A stretch of DNA of 64,000 nucleotides, taken from positions 2,764,001-2,828,000 of the forward strand of contig NC_092665.1 of the NCBI RefSeq assembly GCF_032118995.1, written 5' to 3'. The position numbers and the translations under genes are program-made. Source of the DNA: Asterias amurensis. Taxonomy: Eukaryota > Echinodermata > Asteroidea > Forcipulatida > Asteriidae. The number at the start of each line of letters is the position of its first letter. Position 1 is the stretch's first letter. This document shows, piece after piece, positions 11,144-22,135 of this stretch. Below the pieces are notes generated by a model. That model ran no database searches and had not been told where the DNA came from. It worked only from the letters and a program-made list of their open reading frames with translations.

Positions 11144-14100
11144 TCACTCGGTAGACTTTGCGATTTTAGTGCGGTAGAATTTGTTCAGCTGCTCCAGGAA
11201 GATGAAGGTTAGAACGGTGTGTGGTCCGAGGCGGGTGTAGTACGGTGTGAATCCCTTCCACAGGCTGAAGACGCCCTCTTTCTGTATGGTTTTTCGTAGG
11301 ACTTCCTGTTGGAGACAAAATAAATAACTGGTTTAGTGTACTCTTAGTCTGGAGATGAATTAGTGCTACCCCACCTCCCATCCCAACCCCAACCTGAAAT
11401 CAAACAGCATAAAACTGCCTCTAGCTACCGGGCAATCTCACTAGTCCAGTTGGTAACACACTGCTCTAGCCTGTAATATTTTGTCACAGGACTCGGGTAA
11501 GTACTGAGTATACAGTGCTAACACACATCCAGGTATGGGTAAAAACCAAAATTAATATTTTTTATCCCCGATGCAAATTTAACATCTATTATAGCATAAA
11601 ATGACCTGGTGTCATGGCCGTGCGGTTTTAAATTTAAGTTCTAGTTGTTTAGTCATCGGGGTGCTACATTGTAGTTTGAATACCGGTCTTGGCACTTGTG
11701 TCCTTGAGCAAGATACTGTAAAGTTTACAATAATTACTTCTCTTCGCCCAGGGTTACAGATTGGTACCTGCGAGGGTGGAGGTTGATATTTATTGTGTCA
11801 AAAGTGTCAACATGGAATGGTTAATTTTTTTTTTAAATAGTTAACTTACAATAGCTCCGGAGTATTCTGGTTTTCCGTCAATTATTCTCATATTCTGAAT
11901 TCTGGAATGAAACAAGAAAAGAAAGCGAAGAATTTATTTTTAAAATATCAGAAATGGATCATGTATAAACAATCGTTCATTTTCTTTTATTGTGAAAGCA
12001 TTCAGCAGGCTTGGAAGTTCATGTTTGAGAGGGCAAGGCCATTTTCATTTTGAGAACCATCTGAAGGGGCACCAAGGACAGGAAAAGGGCAGATACAACT
12101 GTCATTGGTCCTTTCAAAATCATCTAAAATATATTAATTTGGTTAAAGTGGCAAAGGCTGGTCCACAAAAATTGTTTTAAAAAAACACAGAAAAAAAGAA
12201 GACCAAAATAAATTCTTTTAATATTTTGTTTAACTTTAAGCAAACTCAAATTCTAGATTCTGATTCTGATTAACTCTGTCAGCGAAAGACTTTTTTCAAA
12301 ACTAACCTTGTTTTGGCAATATCCACTGGCATCGACGCAATCGTTGTCACGAGACCGCTGATCATACTCGCACCGAAATGACACAAGATGTTGTCTTGAA
12401 AGTAACCTTCATGAATAGAGAACAAAACAAACAACTAATTCAAAATTCCTCCATAATAGCTGTCTAGGAGCGTGAGGTACCTACTTGTACCCATGTTTAA
12501 TACTGGGTACTGCTAGTTAATAGCTCTCTTGGTATGTAAGGTACCTACTTGTACCCATGTTCAATACTGGGTACTGAAGGTTAATAGCCGTCTTGATAGG
12601 TATGGTACCTTCCTGTACCCATGTTCAATACTGGGTACTGATGGTGAATAGCTGTCTTTGTATTTTAGGCACCTACTTGTACCCACGTTTAATACTGGGT
12701 ACTGCTAGTTAATAGCTCTCTTGGTATGTGAGGTACCTACCTGTACCCATGTTTAATACTGGGTACTGCTAGTTAATAGCTCTCTTGGTATGTGAGGTAC
12801 CTACCTGTACCCATGTTTAATACTGGGTACTGCTAGTTAATAGCTCTCTTGGTATGTAAGGTACCTACCTGTACCCATGTTTAATACTGGGTACTGCTAG
12901 TTAATAGCTCTCTTTCTATGTGAGGTACCTACCTGTACCCATGTTTAATACTGGGTACTGCTAGTTAATAGCTCTCTTTCTATGTGAGGTACCTACCTGT
13001 ACCCATGTTTAATACTGGGTACTGCTAGTTAATAGCTCTCTTGGTATGTGAGGTAGCTACCTGTACCCATGTTTAATACTGGGTACTGCTTGTTAATAGC
13101 TGTCTTGATATGTGAGGTACATGTACCTACCTGTACCTATGTTTAATACTGGGTACTGCTAGTTAATAGCTCTCTTGGTATGTGAGGTACCTACTTGTAC
13201 CTATGTTTAATACTGGGTACTGCTAGTTAATAGCTCTCTAGGTATGTGAGGTACCTACCTGTACCAATGTTTAATACTGGGTACTGCTAGTTAATAGCTC
13301 TCTTGGTATGTGAGGTACCTACCTGTACCCATGTTTAATACTGGGTACTGCTTGTTAATAGCTGTCTTGATATTTGAGGTACCTACCTGTACCCATGTTT
13401 AATACTGGGTACTGCTAGTTAATAGCTCTCTTGGTATGTAAGGTACCTACTTGTACCCATGTTTAATACTGGGTACTGCTAGTTATAAGCTCTCTTGGTA
13501 TGTGAGGTACCTACCTGTACCCATGTTTAATACTGGGTACTGCTTGTTAATAGCTGTCTTGATATGTGAGGTACATGTACCTACCTGTACCTATGTTTAA
13601 TACTGGGTACTGCTTGTTAATAGCTGTCTTGATATTTGAGGTACCTACCTGTACCCATAAGGAACTGTTTAGCTTGGGAATAGGAGGCTAGCTGTGCTGC
13701 ATTGACCACCATGGCTCGGGCAACAGTGGGTCCACAACCCTATAACACAAAACAAAATAACAACTCATTATCTTTCTGAAAGAAACTGTAACCTCTCGTC
13801 CTGTTGACAACTGTGAAAAGAAGACAATGAAGAGGCAATACGTTTTGTTTGTTTGTTTGTTTAGAAGATCTCCATCAAGGGAACTCGGCAAACTTCTGCA
13901 TGTTGATGAACACATTAAGCCGTCACTCTGTGTGTACAGTGCAAGGTTTGCCCAAAACTTTTCCAGTGACTAGCCAGCAGGGACCAGCTAGCTAGTCATT
14001 TCACAAGTTTGTCAGATTTTTCACAAGTCCACATTTCAAATGAAATTGGGATGCTTTTCAACACCGAGTTAGTCAGCCGGACCACTTGGAGTTTGACTGG

Positions 14101-17100
14101 TTCTAAGGTGTTAACTGGCATTTGGCCAGTGGTCCACTGTTAAGGGAGAGTGCTATACTCACCCTCCATAGCGTTACGAGACCCTCTTCTTTCGTTATCC
14201 TGGCTAGAGCATTGAAGACACTGCTGTACCCCCTCCTTTCATTGACAGGTAGCCTAGCACAAAAAATCAACGGTCAAATATGTAAAAATATCATACGCCA
14301 CTAATTATTCATAGAAGCTGATTAGTCAAGAGACACTGGGTTCAAGAACGCAATTGTCATGACGGGGATTTGAACCTCCACCCTGGGCCCAATTTCATAA
14401 AGCCTTTTTTAAAAGCATAAAAAACTTGCAAAGCACAGACAAATCTTGCTTAACAGCAACTGGTTACCAGCCAAAATTCCATTATGTTTACATTGTTGCA
14501 ACTGGTGCCCCAATCATCTTTTTTTTGCTTATTGCTTAGCAGTATTTCTGCTTAGCAGCTTAATGAAATTGGGCCCCAATGACTTATCCACCAGAACTTG
14601 AGTCCAGTACATGAGCCAGCTAAATGAAACTTAAAAACAGTTTCATATCTTGTGTATCTTTTTATTATTTTTATAGCTATTTTATTTAAGGGGGGGGGAT
14701 TGGGGGGATTATTATGACTCATACCTGCCGTCTGAAGTCATCCTGATAAGTGATATCTCGGCCGGAGTACCGACAAACGCTCCAGTAGCTCCAGCTGTCA
14801 TACCTAAAGAATGAGAAGACGAAATCAGCTGAAAATCGTTCTGAGTTAAAGGTATTATACTCAGGATTGGTAGAGCTGACAAAATAGTCGCAGACAGTGT
14901 TCATGTTTTATGTGATCAACCATACATGAAACGACAAAATGTGAAAATTGTTGTTCAGTATGTGTGGGAGTCTGGAAAAAATAGTGCAAAACATGCCAAA
15001 TGTTCAGCACATAAACACATTGTCGTTAATTTTGGTTTTAGGTAACAACTGATATGAGCTGTTATCGCGTTGGGAGGCAACTTTCTGTTGGAAACTATCT
15101 TTTTTTCAAAATAAATTCAAGCCTGCTGAAGAGATATATGCAAATACATTTTCTTGTGAATTAAGTCAAATAGTTGTTTTATACTTACCTATTAGTGCCT
15201 TCATTAAAAAGTTTGGTGGTTTTCCATCCGATCTGAAAAAAATAAAGGCAAGAATGCAGCTTGTCTTTATAAGAATTCATTCAATGACGTAGACCATAAC
15301 AGCCTTGTAGCTCACAACTTTTATCAACAGCTGCAGTTCTTCTTACCAAGTCAGTTTTAATTGTCATTTAATTTTGAGTAATTACCAAAGGTACCCTCCC
15401 TTTAACAACAGTATTTGAATGTTTCAAATAATCAGTTTAGGTGGTATATCTAAGAAAGGTTTGCAGTAACACTATGTGAATATCTCTTTTAAGAGAATAG
15501 TGTTGGTTTTGAAAAGATGATCTGATCGGCTTTCTCCTGAAGACATACTGAAACGTTGATTCCTTTCAGAACCAACACTTACTAGTTAAAAGAGATATTC
15601 ACATGATGCTACCACAAACCTCTCTTAGTTATTTGTCCCCCATGCAAAGTTTCAAATCCTACTTAGGTGGCATAGCTTACCCTGACACCATGTCAAATAA
15701 CGTAGTGTAGATCCCAAGCCTAGTTGTCGTGTATGTTGCTTGACGAAGTAATCCTGCCGACAAGCTAGTAAACAGAAAGAAAAACAACGTCTTGTAGCTT
15801 TTGAGTTTGTTTTTAAATTTTGTGACATGTTGTGCCGTGGCCGAGCCCGAGCCGTCTAGTTCACCAGACCCACGCTCCGGTGTTGTCAGCTGCAGAGTGT
15901 GGGTATACTATTTGGTCATGACACTTGTACCTTTAAAATAAGCAAGGCACTTAACCATGAATGCTTAGTAAGAAGTTTGGAAGGAAGTGCTCTCTGCTCT
16001 ACCAGCCAGTCTCCTAGTTGATGATACCCATTCTTATGGACTGTGAATGGGTTAAACCCTGTTTCAGCACCAGGAGTAGGTTGCAACATGCCCATGGTGG
16101 CAGTTCATTTGGGTGGACAGCCCAAATCAGATTAGTAACCCTCATCTTGAAGTGGCCGTCCATGGCCTTGTGATCTTAGGCCATTTCTCATCACTGGCTT
16201 CTCCGAGTAACCCTTTCTCTGGGAAGTTTTCTTACACCCATTTTTCAGGTGCACAAGGCTAGACTTACCCATTATAGAGCCCTAGAACTCCTTCGCCTGC
16301 TATGATTGCTCTAATGGCATGAACGCTTGTCTTGTACTGTCTGGATGCACCGCCCTCGCCTGTTGAAATTGAGAAGACAAAGTTAGGTTTCACAGCCCAA
16401 TGCATCCAGCAGGTACGGCTCACCGCACTCTCATTTATGAAAAAAAAAAACACCCCAGACCCAGTTGGAATCAAGCAGTCTGTTGAATACACGCATAATT
16501 AAACCTCTTTATTCATCAGCCCTCATAATTTTTACAATGTTTTTTAACAACTTTTCAACATGAAGTCCTGTATCCCGGCCGTTGCACGAGGGCGCTTTTA
16601 CAGTTTTCATGAACACAACATTCTCGATCTTGATGACAGACAGAGTTTGAGTGGGCCTATTATTATTAGGGGCCTATGTGAAAACCATTGTTTGGCAAAA
16701 CAAATATAGGCCACCTCGGGGGCCCAGCACTAACTTCATACCAGCGAGTCTTAATATTGCCTTAAACGTCACCAGGGGTGGATTTCACAACTCGTCCTAA
16801 CTTAGGACTAGCCTTAAGTTTTGAATATCTCCTAGTCCTAATTTTTTGTGAAATCGACCCATGACTCCTGAGCTTTAAAAAAAAATCCCAATATTGAAAC
16901 AAACCAAAGTCCCCGATACAGTTGAAACAAACCAAATAAAAAGGAAATGATGTGGAAACCATAGTAACTCACCGCTCATTTGCATACGGTTTTTGACAAG
17001 ATCCAAAGGCTGCACAAAGACAGTAGCACCCATCCTGTTATTAATATTAATAACATAAAATAACAATTAATCGACAGATAAAATATCCAAAATCAGTGAT

Positions 17101-17600
17101 GTATGGTTCTCTCCCTCATGACCTCAAGCTCTGTATACCTCCATAATGATCATGTCCATACTACTACTACACTAGCCATAGTACTACTAGCATAGAGTAA
17201 GGGTACTAGTAGTAGTACTACAGGGGGTCGAACAAAGAGTTAGGACTAGTCCTAACTTAGGACTAGTCCTAGGAGATATACAAATTGCATGGATAGTCCT
17301 AAGTCAGGACGAGTAACCGGTCCTAACTCGAGATAAGACTAGTCCTAACTCTTTGTGAAATCCACTAAACAGTAGACTTAAACATGCTTAAGTTTTTTCA
17401 CACGGCTGCTGCGACTCATTACTGCTACAAATAATACTGCAATCCAACCCAATAAATGCACAATAACTGAAGTATATATGCCTTCCATTATTCTTCTAAA
17501 ACTAATATGATACTTACCCAGCTAAACCTCCATAGAGGAATTTTATTGGTTTGGGAATCTGCACTGGGGCCGCAGCCTTCTTCTCTGTGGACGTCGCCAT
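11144..17600 (-). CDS. SLC25A11: Mitochondrial 2-oxoglutarate/malate carrier (SLC25A11)
   Basis: Inner mitochondrial membrane carrier that exchanges 2-oxoglutarate for malate in the malate-aspartate shuttle. Coding exons in gene order: 17600-17518, 17034-16973, 16359-16269, 15764-15681, 15232-15189, 14803-14725, 14253-14163, 13739-13649, 12406-12307, 11901-11850, 11305-11144. All junctions are GT-AG and in phase, giving 312 residues (human 314). Three carrier repeats show PLDLVK at 37-42, PAEISL at 135-140 and PVDIAK at 235-240; the middle motif departs from the consensus as it does in mammalian OGC. Long stretches match the OGC subfamily, such as LSAGLLRQATYTTTRLGIYT and NAAQLASYSQAKQF. The start codon agrees with OGC length. 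A family H repeat ends 24 bases upstream of the ATG, so the core promoter or 5' UTR adjoins or includes it. Intron 8 is a minisatellite that shares the exon 8 donor. Confidence 0.96.
11427..11560 (+). repeat. tRNA-SINE-like fragment
   Basis: CTAGTCCAGTTGGTAACACA looks like an A-box head, followed by GGACTCGGGTAAGTACTGAG and CCAGGTATGGGTAAAAACC. Similar in plan to the SINE at 11599. Intronic in SLC25A11. Confidence 0.35.
11599..11792 (+). repeat. tRNA-derived SINE
   Basis: The head is a degenerate tRNA-like stretch (GTCATGGCCGTGCGG, then TTTGAATACCGG as a B-box relative). It is followed by CACTTGTGTCCTTGAGCAAG and GGTACCTGCGAGGGTGGAGG, a body I associate with echinoderm tRNA-SINEs. Intronic. 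Confidence 0.55.
11999..12180. repeat. Family Q relative
   Basis: Contains GAGGGCAAGGCCATTTTCAT and AGGGGCACCAAGGACAGG, like the Q repeats but more diverged. Lies in SLC25A11 intron 9 (between exons 9 and 10). Confidence 0.4.
12452..13657. repeat. 64-bp minisatellite in SLC25A11 intron 8, including the exon 8 donor
   Basis: About 18 units of 64 bp. On plus each holds GAGGTACCTACCTGTACCCA, then TGTTTAATACTGGGTACTGC, then TAGTTAATAGCTCTCTTGGT. Two units carry a 6-bp insertion (GTACATGTACC), and a CTTGTTAATAGCTGTCTTGA variant alternates with the main type. On minus most units carry TACAG then GTAGGT, the same as the real donor of exon 8 at 13649; a minority have TACAA. The last unit overlaps the final 9-10 bases of exon 8. 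It fills nearly all of intron 8. Confidence 0.95.
14385..14576. repeat. Family C foldback
   Basis: Ends GGGCCCAATTTCATAAAGCC and TTAATGAAATTGGGCCC are inverted. The interior has GGTTACCAGCC. A GGGGATTTGAACC stretch (B-box like, minus strand) lies just to its left at about 14363. Intronic in SLC25A11. Confidence 0.75.
15450..15630. repeat. Single foldback element with long arms
   Basis: AGAAAGGTTTG, AACACTATGTGAATATCTC and AGTGTTGGTT on the left are inverted on the right as AACCAACACT, GAGATATTCACATG and CAAACCTCTCTTA. The loop is about 80 bp. Intronic in SLC25A11. Confidence 0.7.
15826..16190 (+). repeat. tRNA-derived SINE with 3' body
   Basis: Starts near GTGCCGTGGCCGAGCCC, a tRNA-like 5' head. 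Continues through CACTTGTACC and GCAAGGCACTTAACCATGAA. From 16018 it shares its body with 2281-2440, including CCTGTTTCAGC and GGAGTAGG. Intronic in SLC25A11. Confidence 0.55.
16773..16861. repeat. Family E foldback, short copy
   Basis: GGGGTGGATTTCACAA on the left and TTGTGAAATCGACCC on the right. The arms hold TCCTAACTTAGGACTAG. Related copies: 17222-17366 and 38294-38447. Confidence 0.75.
17222..17366. repeat. Family E foldback
   Basis: Multiple copies of the palindrome GGACTAGTCC sit around AACTTAGGACTAGTCCTAGG. It is nearly identical to 38294-38447 over about 140 bp. Lies in SLC25A11 intron 1. Confidence 0.85.
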
Positions 17601-17623
17601 TTTGAATGGATGCACATATAAAT

Positions 17624-17747
17624 GGCCCTTTTCGAAACCACGGCTTCGGCTCATCAGGCTAGCTTAGCCCTACGGTTGTTTGTACGAGAGGACCCGGAGC
17701 CTGAGGTCGAATCCATAGCAGGAGCCGTTGTTTTCGAAGAGGGCCTT
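17624..17747. repeat. Family H foldback at the SLC25A11 start
   Basis: Begins GGCCCTTTTCGAAACCACGG and ends TTTTCGAAGAGGGCCTT, in inverted orientation. Its near edge is 24 bases from the SLC25A11 start codon. Other copies: 17871-18003, 18979-19123 and 44822-45023. Confidence 0.8.
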
Positions 17748-17870
17748 ATCCCTTATGTCTTGTAAACATTTGCACAGAACGTACAGTTGGTGCGCACACG
17801 TCCCACACGTACACAACCCTGCTGATGAATTTCCGTACGGATAAAGAGCCGAAGTAGACCTACAAAGAAT

Positions 17871-18003
17871 TAGGCCGTGTCCGAAACGACGACTTCGGCT
17901 ACAGCTACGTTTAGATCAGCGCGTCTACCAGTGTTGAAGAATAGGCAGATGCGCGCAATCTAGCCGTAGCTGTAGCCGAAGTCGCCGTTTCGGACACGGC
18001 CTT
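17871..18003. repeat. Family H foldback
   Basis: TTAGGCCGTGTCCGAAACGA and CGTTTCGGACACGGCCTTA are inverted ends. ACTTCGGCTACAGCTACG pairs with CGTAGCTGTAGCCGAAGT. The arms are nearly perfect, so it is probably young. Confidence 0.85.
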
Positions 18004-18511
18004 ACTTCTTTCGTCCAACGAAACATTTTGTCGAGGGAGCACACATTTTTGTTTAAGGAATAAACTAATATTATTATAGGGAATAAACAAACACCAATTC
18101 CCTTTACAGTCTCGAGATGTTAAAATTAAGTTCACGATTTGTAAACTCATCCTTCTCTTAATTTGTTGCTATATTTATATAAATGAATACACAATAGTTA
18201 TTTTTTTAATAGAATAATGCTGGTGCCCGCAGCATTCGAAATTCAATCGGATGGGAGGTCATTTAAAACTTCAACTTTCTCTGGTGGCTGGAGAAGTAAT
18301 GACATTTCAAATGAGGCGTGCATTGTTCACATTGTTTGTAAATAATATTGTTCCCAGAGTCAATTTTACATTTTATTTCCACATTTTTCCTTTACTAACA
18401 GTAGCTGTTGACGTTTCCATTCAAACAGAATTTAATTAATCAGTGTAGCTGTGCCAACTAGATTATTGCTGCATTGCTACGTTACGCATCTTCTAGACCC
18501 GCACAATCCCA

Positions 18512-18982
18512 GACACCGGCGGAAGAAGGTCTGGCCGGTGTCGCATGCAATGGTGTCCTCTGTGCAATACTATCCGGAGGACATTATTGCATATGCAATA
18601 ATGTCCGCCGGACGGTTTTGCATTATGCAATCGTGTCCGCCCGGACGCTGCTGCATAATGCAATCGTGTCCGCCCGGACACATTTGCATATGCAGTTGTG
18701 TCCACCCCCGTGCAAAACCGTCCTTGCAGTAAATTAAACGGCCTTGGTCGACGGAACACGTTAGCCATTTTTTTTGTACAAGCCAAGTGCATTTTATGAA
18801 TTGCATGGGAACTTATTCGGCCGTTGGGTATTCGCTGTCGTACGTGAATATTCATGTTGCATACGTACGTAGGTTCAGTGCATGCACGCTCGCTTACACA
18901 CGCACATACACGATTACTATGCAAAAGTGTCCGGAGCGAACAGAATTGCATGGCGGACACAATATTGCATCTGACACCGGCC
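18512..18982. repeat. Foldback element with octamer-type palindromes
   Basis: GCCGGTGTCGCATGCAAT near 18533 is inverted at 18956-18982 (ATATTGCATCTGACACCGGC). Between 18577 and 18710 are repeated units with GTCCGCCCGGAC-type GC palindromes alternating with TGCATATGCA or TGCATAATGCA. The longest palindrome is about 18577-18606 around TTGCATATGCAA. Open frames here are by-products of the repeat. Confidence 0.7.
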
Positions 18983-19123
18983 CTTTTCGAAACCACGACT
19001 TCGGCTCAGGCTATTCTGGCCCCGCGGTTGCTTTGATATTTGCGAGCTTTGCGTAGGGCTTCATACGAAAGGGCGGAGCCTGAAGCCGAATCCAAACCAA
19101 AGCCATGGATTCGAAAAGTGCCC
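18979..19123. repeat. Family H foldback
   Basis: Ends GGCCCTTTTCGAAACCACGA and GGATTCGAAAAGTGCCC are inverted. It abuts the previous element directly. Confidence 0.75.
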
Positions 19124-19343
19124 AAGAGTGCAATTGACATACCAGCATAAAGTTGACATCTGAGACGGAATAGCATAGAACAGCTTATGTTTGAAAACGA
19201 AAGGGCGACCTCTTTCTACCGAAATAAATTATGCGCAGTAATTTTCCTCGTCATTTACAGAAAAAGGGAAAGCCCCGGAATTAAATAATTCAACCTTTAA
19301 CCCATCTTACAGGACCGCCCAGTCGCCCAAGGCGATACACTGG

Positions 19344-19493
19344 GTGCGTTCGTTTAGCTCCCCTGGGTCGACCCCGGTGCGTGGCGGTTTCTTTTACCAG
19401 GACGAACGTGGGTAATTATCTGCACACACTCGTCCTGGAAAAAAAACCGCCACACACCGGGGTCGACCCAGGGAAGCTAAACGAACGCACCCA
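19344..19493. repeat. Foldback element with 60-bp arms
   Basis: GTGCGTTCGTTTAGCT then CCCTGGGTCGACCCCGGTG on the left are inverted on the right. CCAGGACGAACGTG pairs with the CACTCGTCCTGG side. Only a short loop separates the arms. Single copy in the window. Confidence 0.85.
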
Positions 19494-19583
19494 TTATATA
19501 CAATGCGATAGGAGTGTGTAGATCAAAATAATGCCTAATCATCCGATCCTCAAAATAAGAAGTAAATTCGGTGGTACGCGTTG

Positions 19584-19760
19584 ATTAAAGGCATTGGAGA
19601 CGTTTGGTAATTACTAACAGCATATTATTAGCATAAAAACTTAGCACCTGGTAACGAGCAACGGAGAGCTAGTTGACCGTCTCTTTATTAACATCAGTAT
19701 GAGAACTGACTTCCCCTGAAGTAATTTAGTTTTTCAGAAAGAGGGAGTCTCTCCTTAATT
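19584..19760. repeat. Family A relative, diverged half copy
   Basis: TTAAAGGCATTGGAGACGTT then TGGTAATTACT, TTATTAGCATAAAAA and CCTGAAGTAATTTAG follow the order of family A. The right half is missing. The rest of the 17750-20957 stretch outside listed repeats shows no gene. Confidence 0.55.
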
Positions 19761-20957
19761 TGAATTTTGAACAGCAGCTTTCGGTGCATAACGTTTTTTT
19801 GAGAATGATTTGATTTCGAAGTAAAATGTGGTTATGGACAAAAGTAAACGTTTTTGTTCCCAAAAATGTGAATCCGAGAAGCGTTACTGATATATACATC
19901 TCTCAGATTGTGTATTAAAAATACTTATTATTATTCCTGGCATGTTCATAAACCATTCCCAATTCTTTGCGATGTCCCAAAAATGGAATGTTCACAGGCT
20001 AGTTTGATTGTAAAGGTGGAACCGTACGCTTTGATATTAATCTTATATAAATTTGGATATATTAATTTAATGAGTAGGGTAGATGGCCTTAGCTTTCGAT
20101 CCAAACCGGACCTTCTTCAGAGGCATAAAACAAGTACAAACCAATAGTACATATCCATTTAAAGAAAAAGAGAGGGGAAAGGGATTAAGGGAGGGATCCA
20201 GAAAGAAGCGGGAAAATTATAGCCAATTAAAGTTTCTATTTCAGAATATATTTTCTATAAAATTTATGTAGGCCTATTGGATTAAAAAAGAAGGGTTCCT
20301 TCCTTTAAAATGGCAATTCTTGAAAATACATTATTTTCATTGTTTCATTCACACTTGACTTGTAATGGTATCGCTAATGATGATTGTAGGTCTTACCATG
20401 GTCTCACCAACACTGACACGCTCATTTGTAATTCCGAAGGAATGATTGATGATCAAAAGGTTAACCGTATAAGCCTTTTGAAATGAAATCGTTGCCATAG
20501 TGAAGCACTTCCAAACAGACCTTAAGAAGGCAAATAATTAATACTGATAATGGTGATAGATTAATACATTGTTTATGGCAGCCTAATGAGACCATTATCC
20601 ATGGATTGCTACCATGGAAACGCATCTATGCCGCCATAATAACAGCTTTCAGACTGCTCTTCATCATCGCAACACCAAGGACGTCTAAACCACCACGTCG
20701 TTATACACATTTTTCTGAAATTGGTTCATGACTATCTTTGTCAAATTTGATTTGAGACTAGAACAATAATCTTTTTAAACAGAAAGATAACTTTTTGTGT
20801 CTACCTTTTCTGCCACAAGACGGCCAGGTTACTTTTGGAAGCTAAAAAGTTTCCACAAAACACTGAGTAGAAACTTGAATAGAACTACTATTACGAACGT
20901 TTATTTGTACCACTAAAAGAGAGAGGCTTCGGTACTCCCACTCAGTCAACGCGCCTG

Positions 20958-21656
20958 ATGATGAAATTATACGTGTTTATCGTATTGAGCTTTGGGTGTG
21001 GACCTACTGCCGCTGGCCTCTGTCCACCAGACTGGAGTCTTTTTGAGAGGAAGTGCTACCAAGTTCTCAGAAAACCTTTCTCTTGGGCAGATGGTCGTTC
21101 TGCCTGCGAGAAACTAGATGCCCACATTGCAGCTGCTAGTTCAAGCTCGGAAAACCGATTCATCTTGAATTTGTTTAAAAAAAAGAAATTGACAGTTGGT
21201 GTCTGGACTGGTTACAGCTACATTGATGGAAACTTGCAGCCGTCGTCTCTGTACACTAACAACTTGGCAAATAACCAACCTAGAAATATAAATAGGAAAT
21301 GTGTTGCTATGGGTCTAGAGTCAGGAGGGAAATGGGGCACTCAATTGTGCTCAAATGCAAGAGGGGTTGTTTGTGAACGCGCTCCCAGCTCAGCGCCCGA
21401 GGTGTTCTGCTTTGATACCGATAGCAACGGCCGGCTTACCGCCCGAGGATGTATCAAGAGTTACACAGTGCGTGAGCTACGAGGTGGTGGTGTGGTGTCC
21501 TGTGGCAAGGCATGTCGTGAAGAGCTCCGATGTCACTCCTTCAATCTGCTGGAGGAAGATGGAGAGATGGTTTGTCAGCTGATATCTGCCAATCGTCATG
21601 AAGTACCGCCAGAAGCTATAAGCGACAGCAAGAACTGCTACCATTTCGATCTGTAA
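20958..21656 (+). CDS. Secreted C-type lectin domain plus PAN/apple-like domain protein
   Basis: A single-exon frame of 232 residues. Residues 1-20 look like a signal peptide cut after AAG. Residues 22-140 form a C-type lectin-like domain: CPPDW at 22-26, KCY at 32-34, SACEKL at 48-53, cysteines 115, 131 and 139. There is no EPN or QPD motif, and the usual WND is replaced by KWGTQLC, so Ca2+-dependent sugar binding by the classic site is doubtful. Residues 151-232 hold seven cysteines (151, 165, 182, 186, 192, 206, 227) with CxxxC and RCHSFN, the pattern of a PAN/apple domain, which usually mediates protein or carbohydrate binding. A role in innate recognition or adhesion is an inference. The lack of introns contrasts with the other window genes. 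No TATA box is evident upstream. Confidence 0.85.
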   Translation: MMKLYVFIVLSFGCGPTAAGLCPPDWSLFERKCYQVLRKPFSWADGRSACEKLDAHIAAASSSSENRFILNLFKKKKLTVGVWTGYSYIDGNLQPSSLYTNNLANNQPRNINRKCVAMGLESGGKWGTQLCSNARGVVCERAPSSAPEVFCFDTDSNGRLTARGCIKSYTVRELRGGGVVSCGKACREELRCHSFNLLEEDGEMVCQLISANRHEVPPEAISDSKNCYHFDL

Positions 21657-21831
21657 AAAGATAAAGATATAACACATGATTGGTAAGGATATAGAAAATA
21701 TTGCATGAACGTTGATTACATGAAGTTATCAAAGTATAGAACCTTTTTTTCTGTGAAATATTTCCCTCATATATATTCAAGAAAAGTGGATCTGAGAACA
21801 CTCCAAAACGCAATAGCTGATTTCGATTGTA

Positions 21832-22006
21832 TAAAGGCCCGGTCACACAGGCCTCGATAAAGAGAACTAGAATGAAAACGTTACCAATACACGCCCTCGA
21901 TTGGTTGAATAAGCGTGTGCGTATTCTGTGTGGGGCAAATTCAACCAATATAATGCCTTCTCTTTGCGTCGTCATCGTTATCGCTGCAGTGGGACCGGGT
22001 CTTTAC
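21832..22006. repeat. Family G foldback
   Basis: Left end TAAAGGCCCGGTCACAC, right end GTGGGACCGGGTCTTTA, with GTTATCGCTGCAG next to the right end. Second copy at 63744-63868. Confidence 0.75.
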
Positions 22007-22135
22007 AACCAAAGGCCAATAATTGCGTTCACATGCTGAAAACTGTGGTTGTTTTATCCCTAATTTTTCTCCTGACTGATACAGCGGAAATAAGCCACAA
22101 TTTTCACAGGCTTGTTATTTCATGTGGTTGATCTG

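Noticed and set aside
12452..13657. Regular array that could be mistaken for CRISPR
   Set aside because: There are no unique spacers. The 64-bp units are head to tail with small variants and lie in an intron of a nuclear gene.
14360..14380. Possible tRNA genes from B-box-like sequences (also 4455, 9645, 43445)
   Set aside because: No complete cloverleaf with A box, anticodon stem and acceptor pairing could be drawn. They fit tRNA-derived SINE remnants.
18493..18996. 167-residue minus-strand frame and overlapping plus frames near 18.5 kb
   Set aside because: The peptides are direct translations of the palindromic repeat (recurrent GGHDCIMQ-like phrases). No splice pattern and no known motif.
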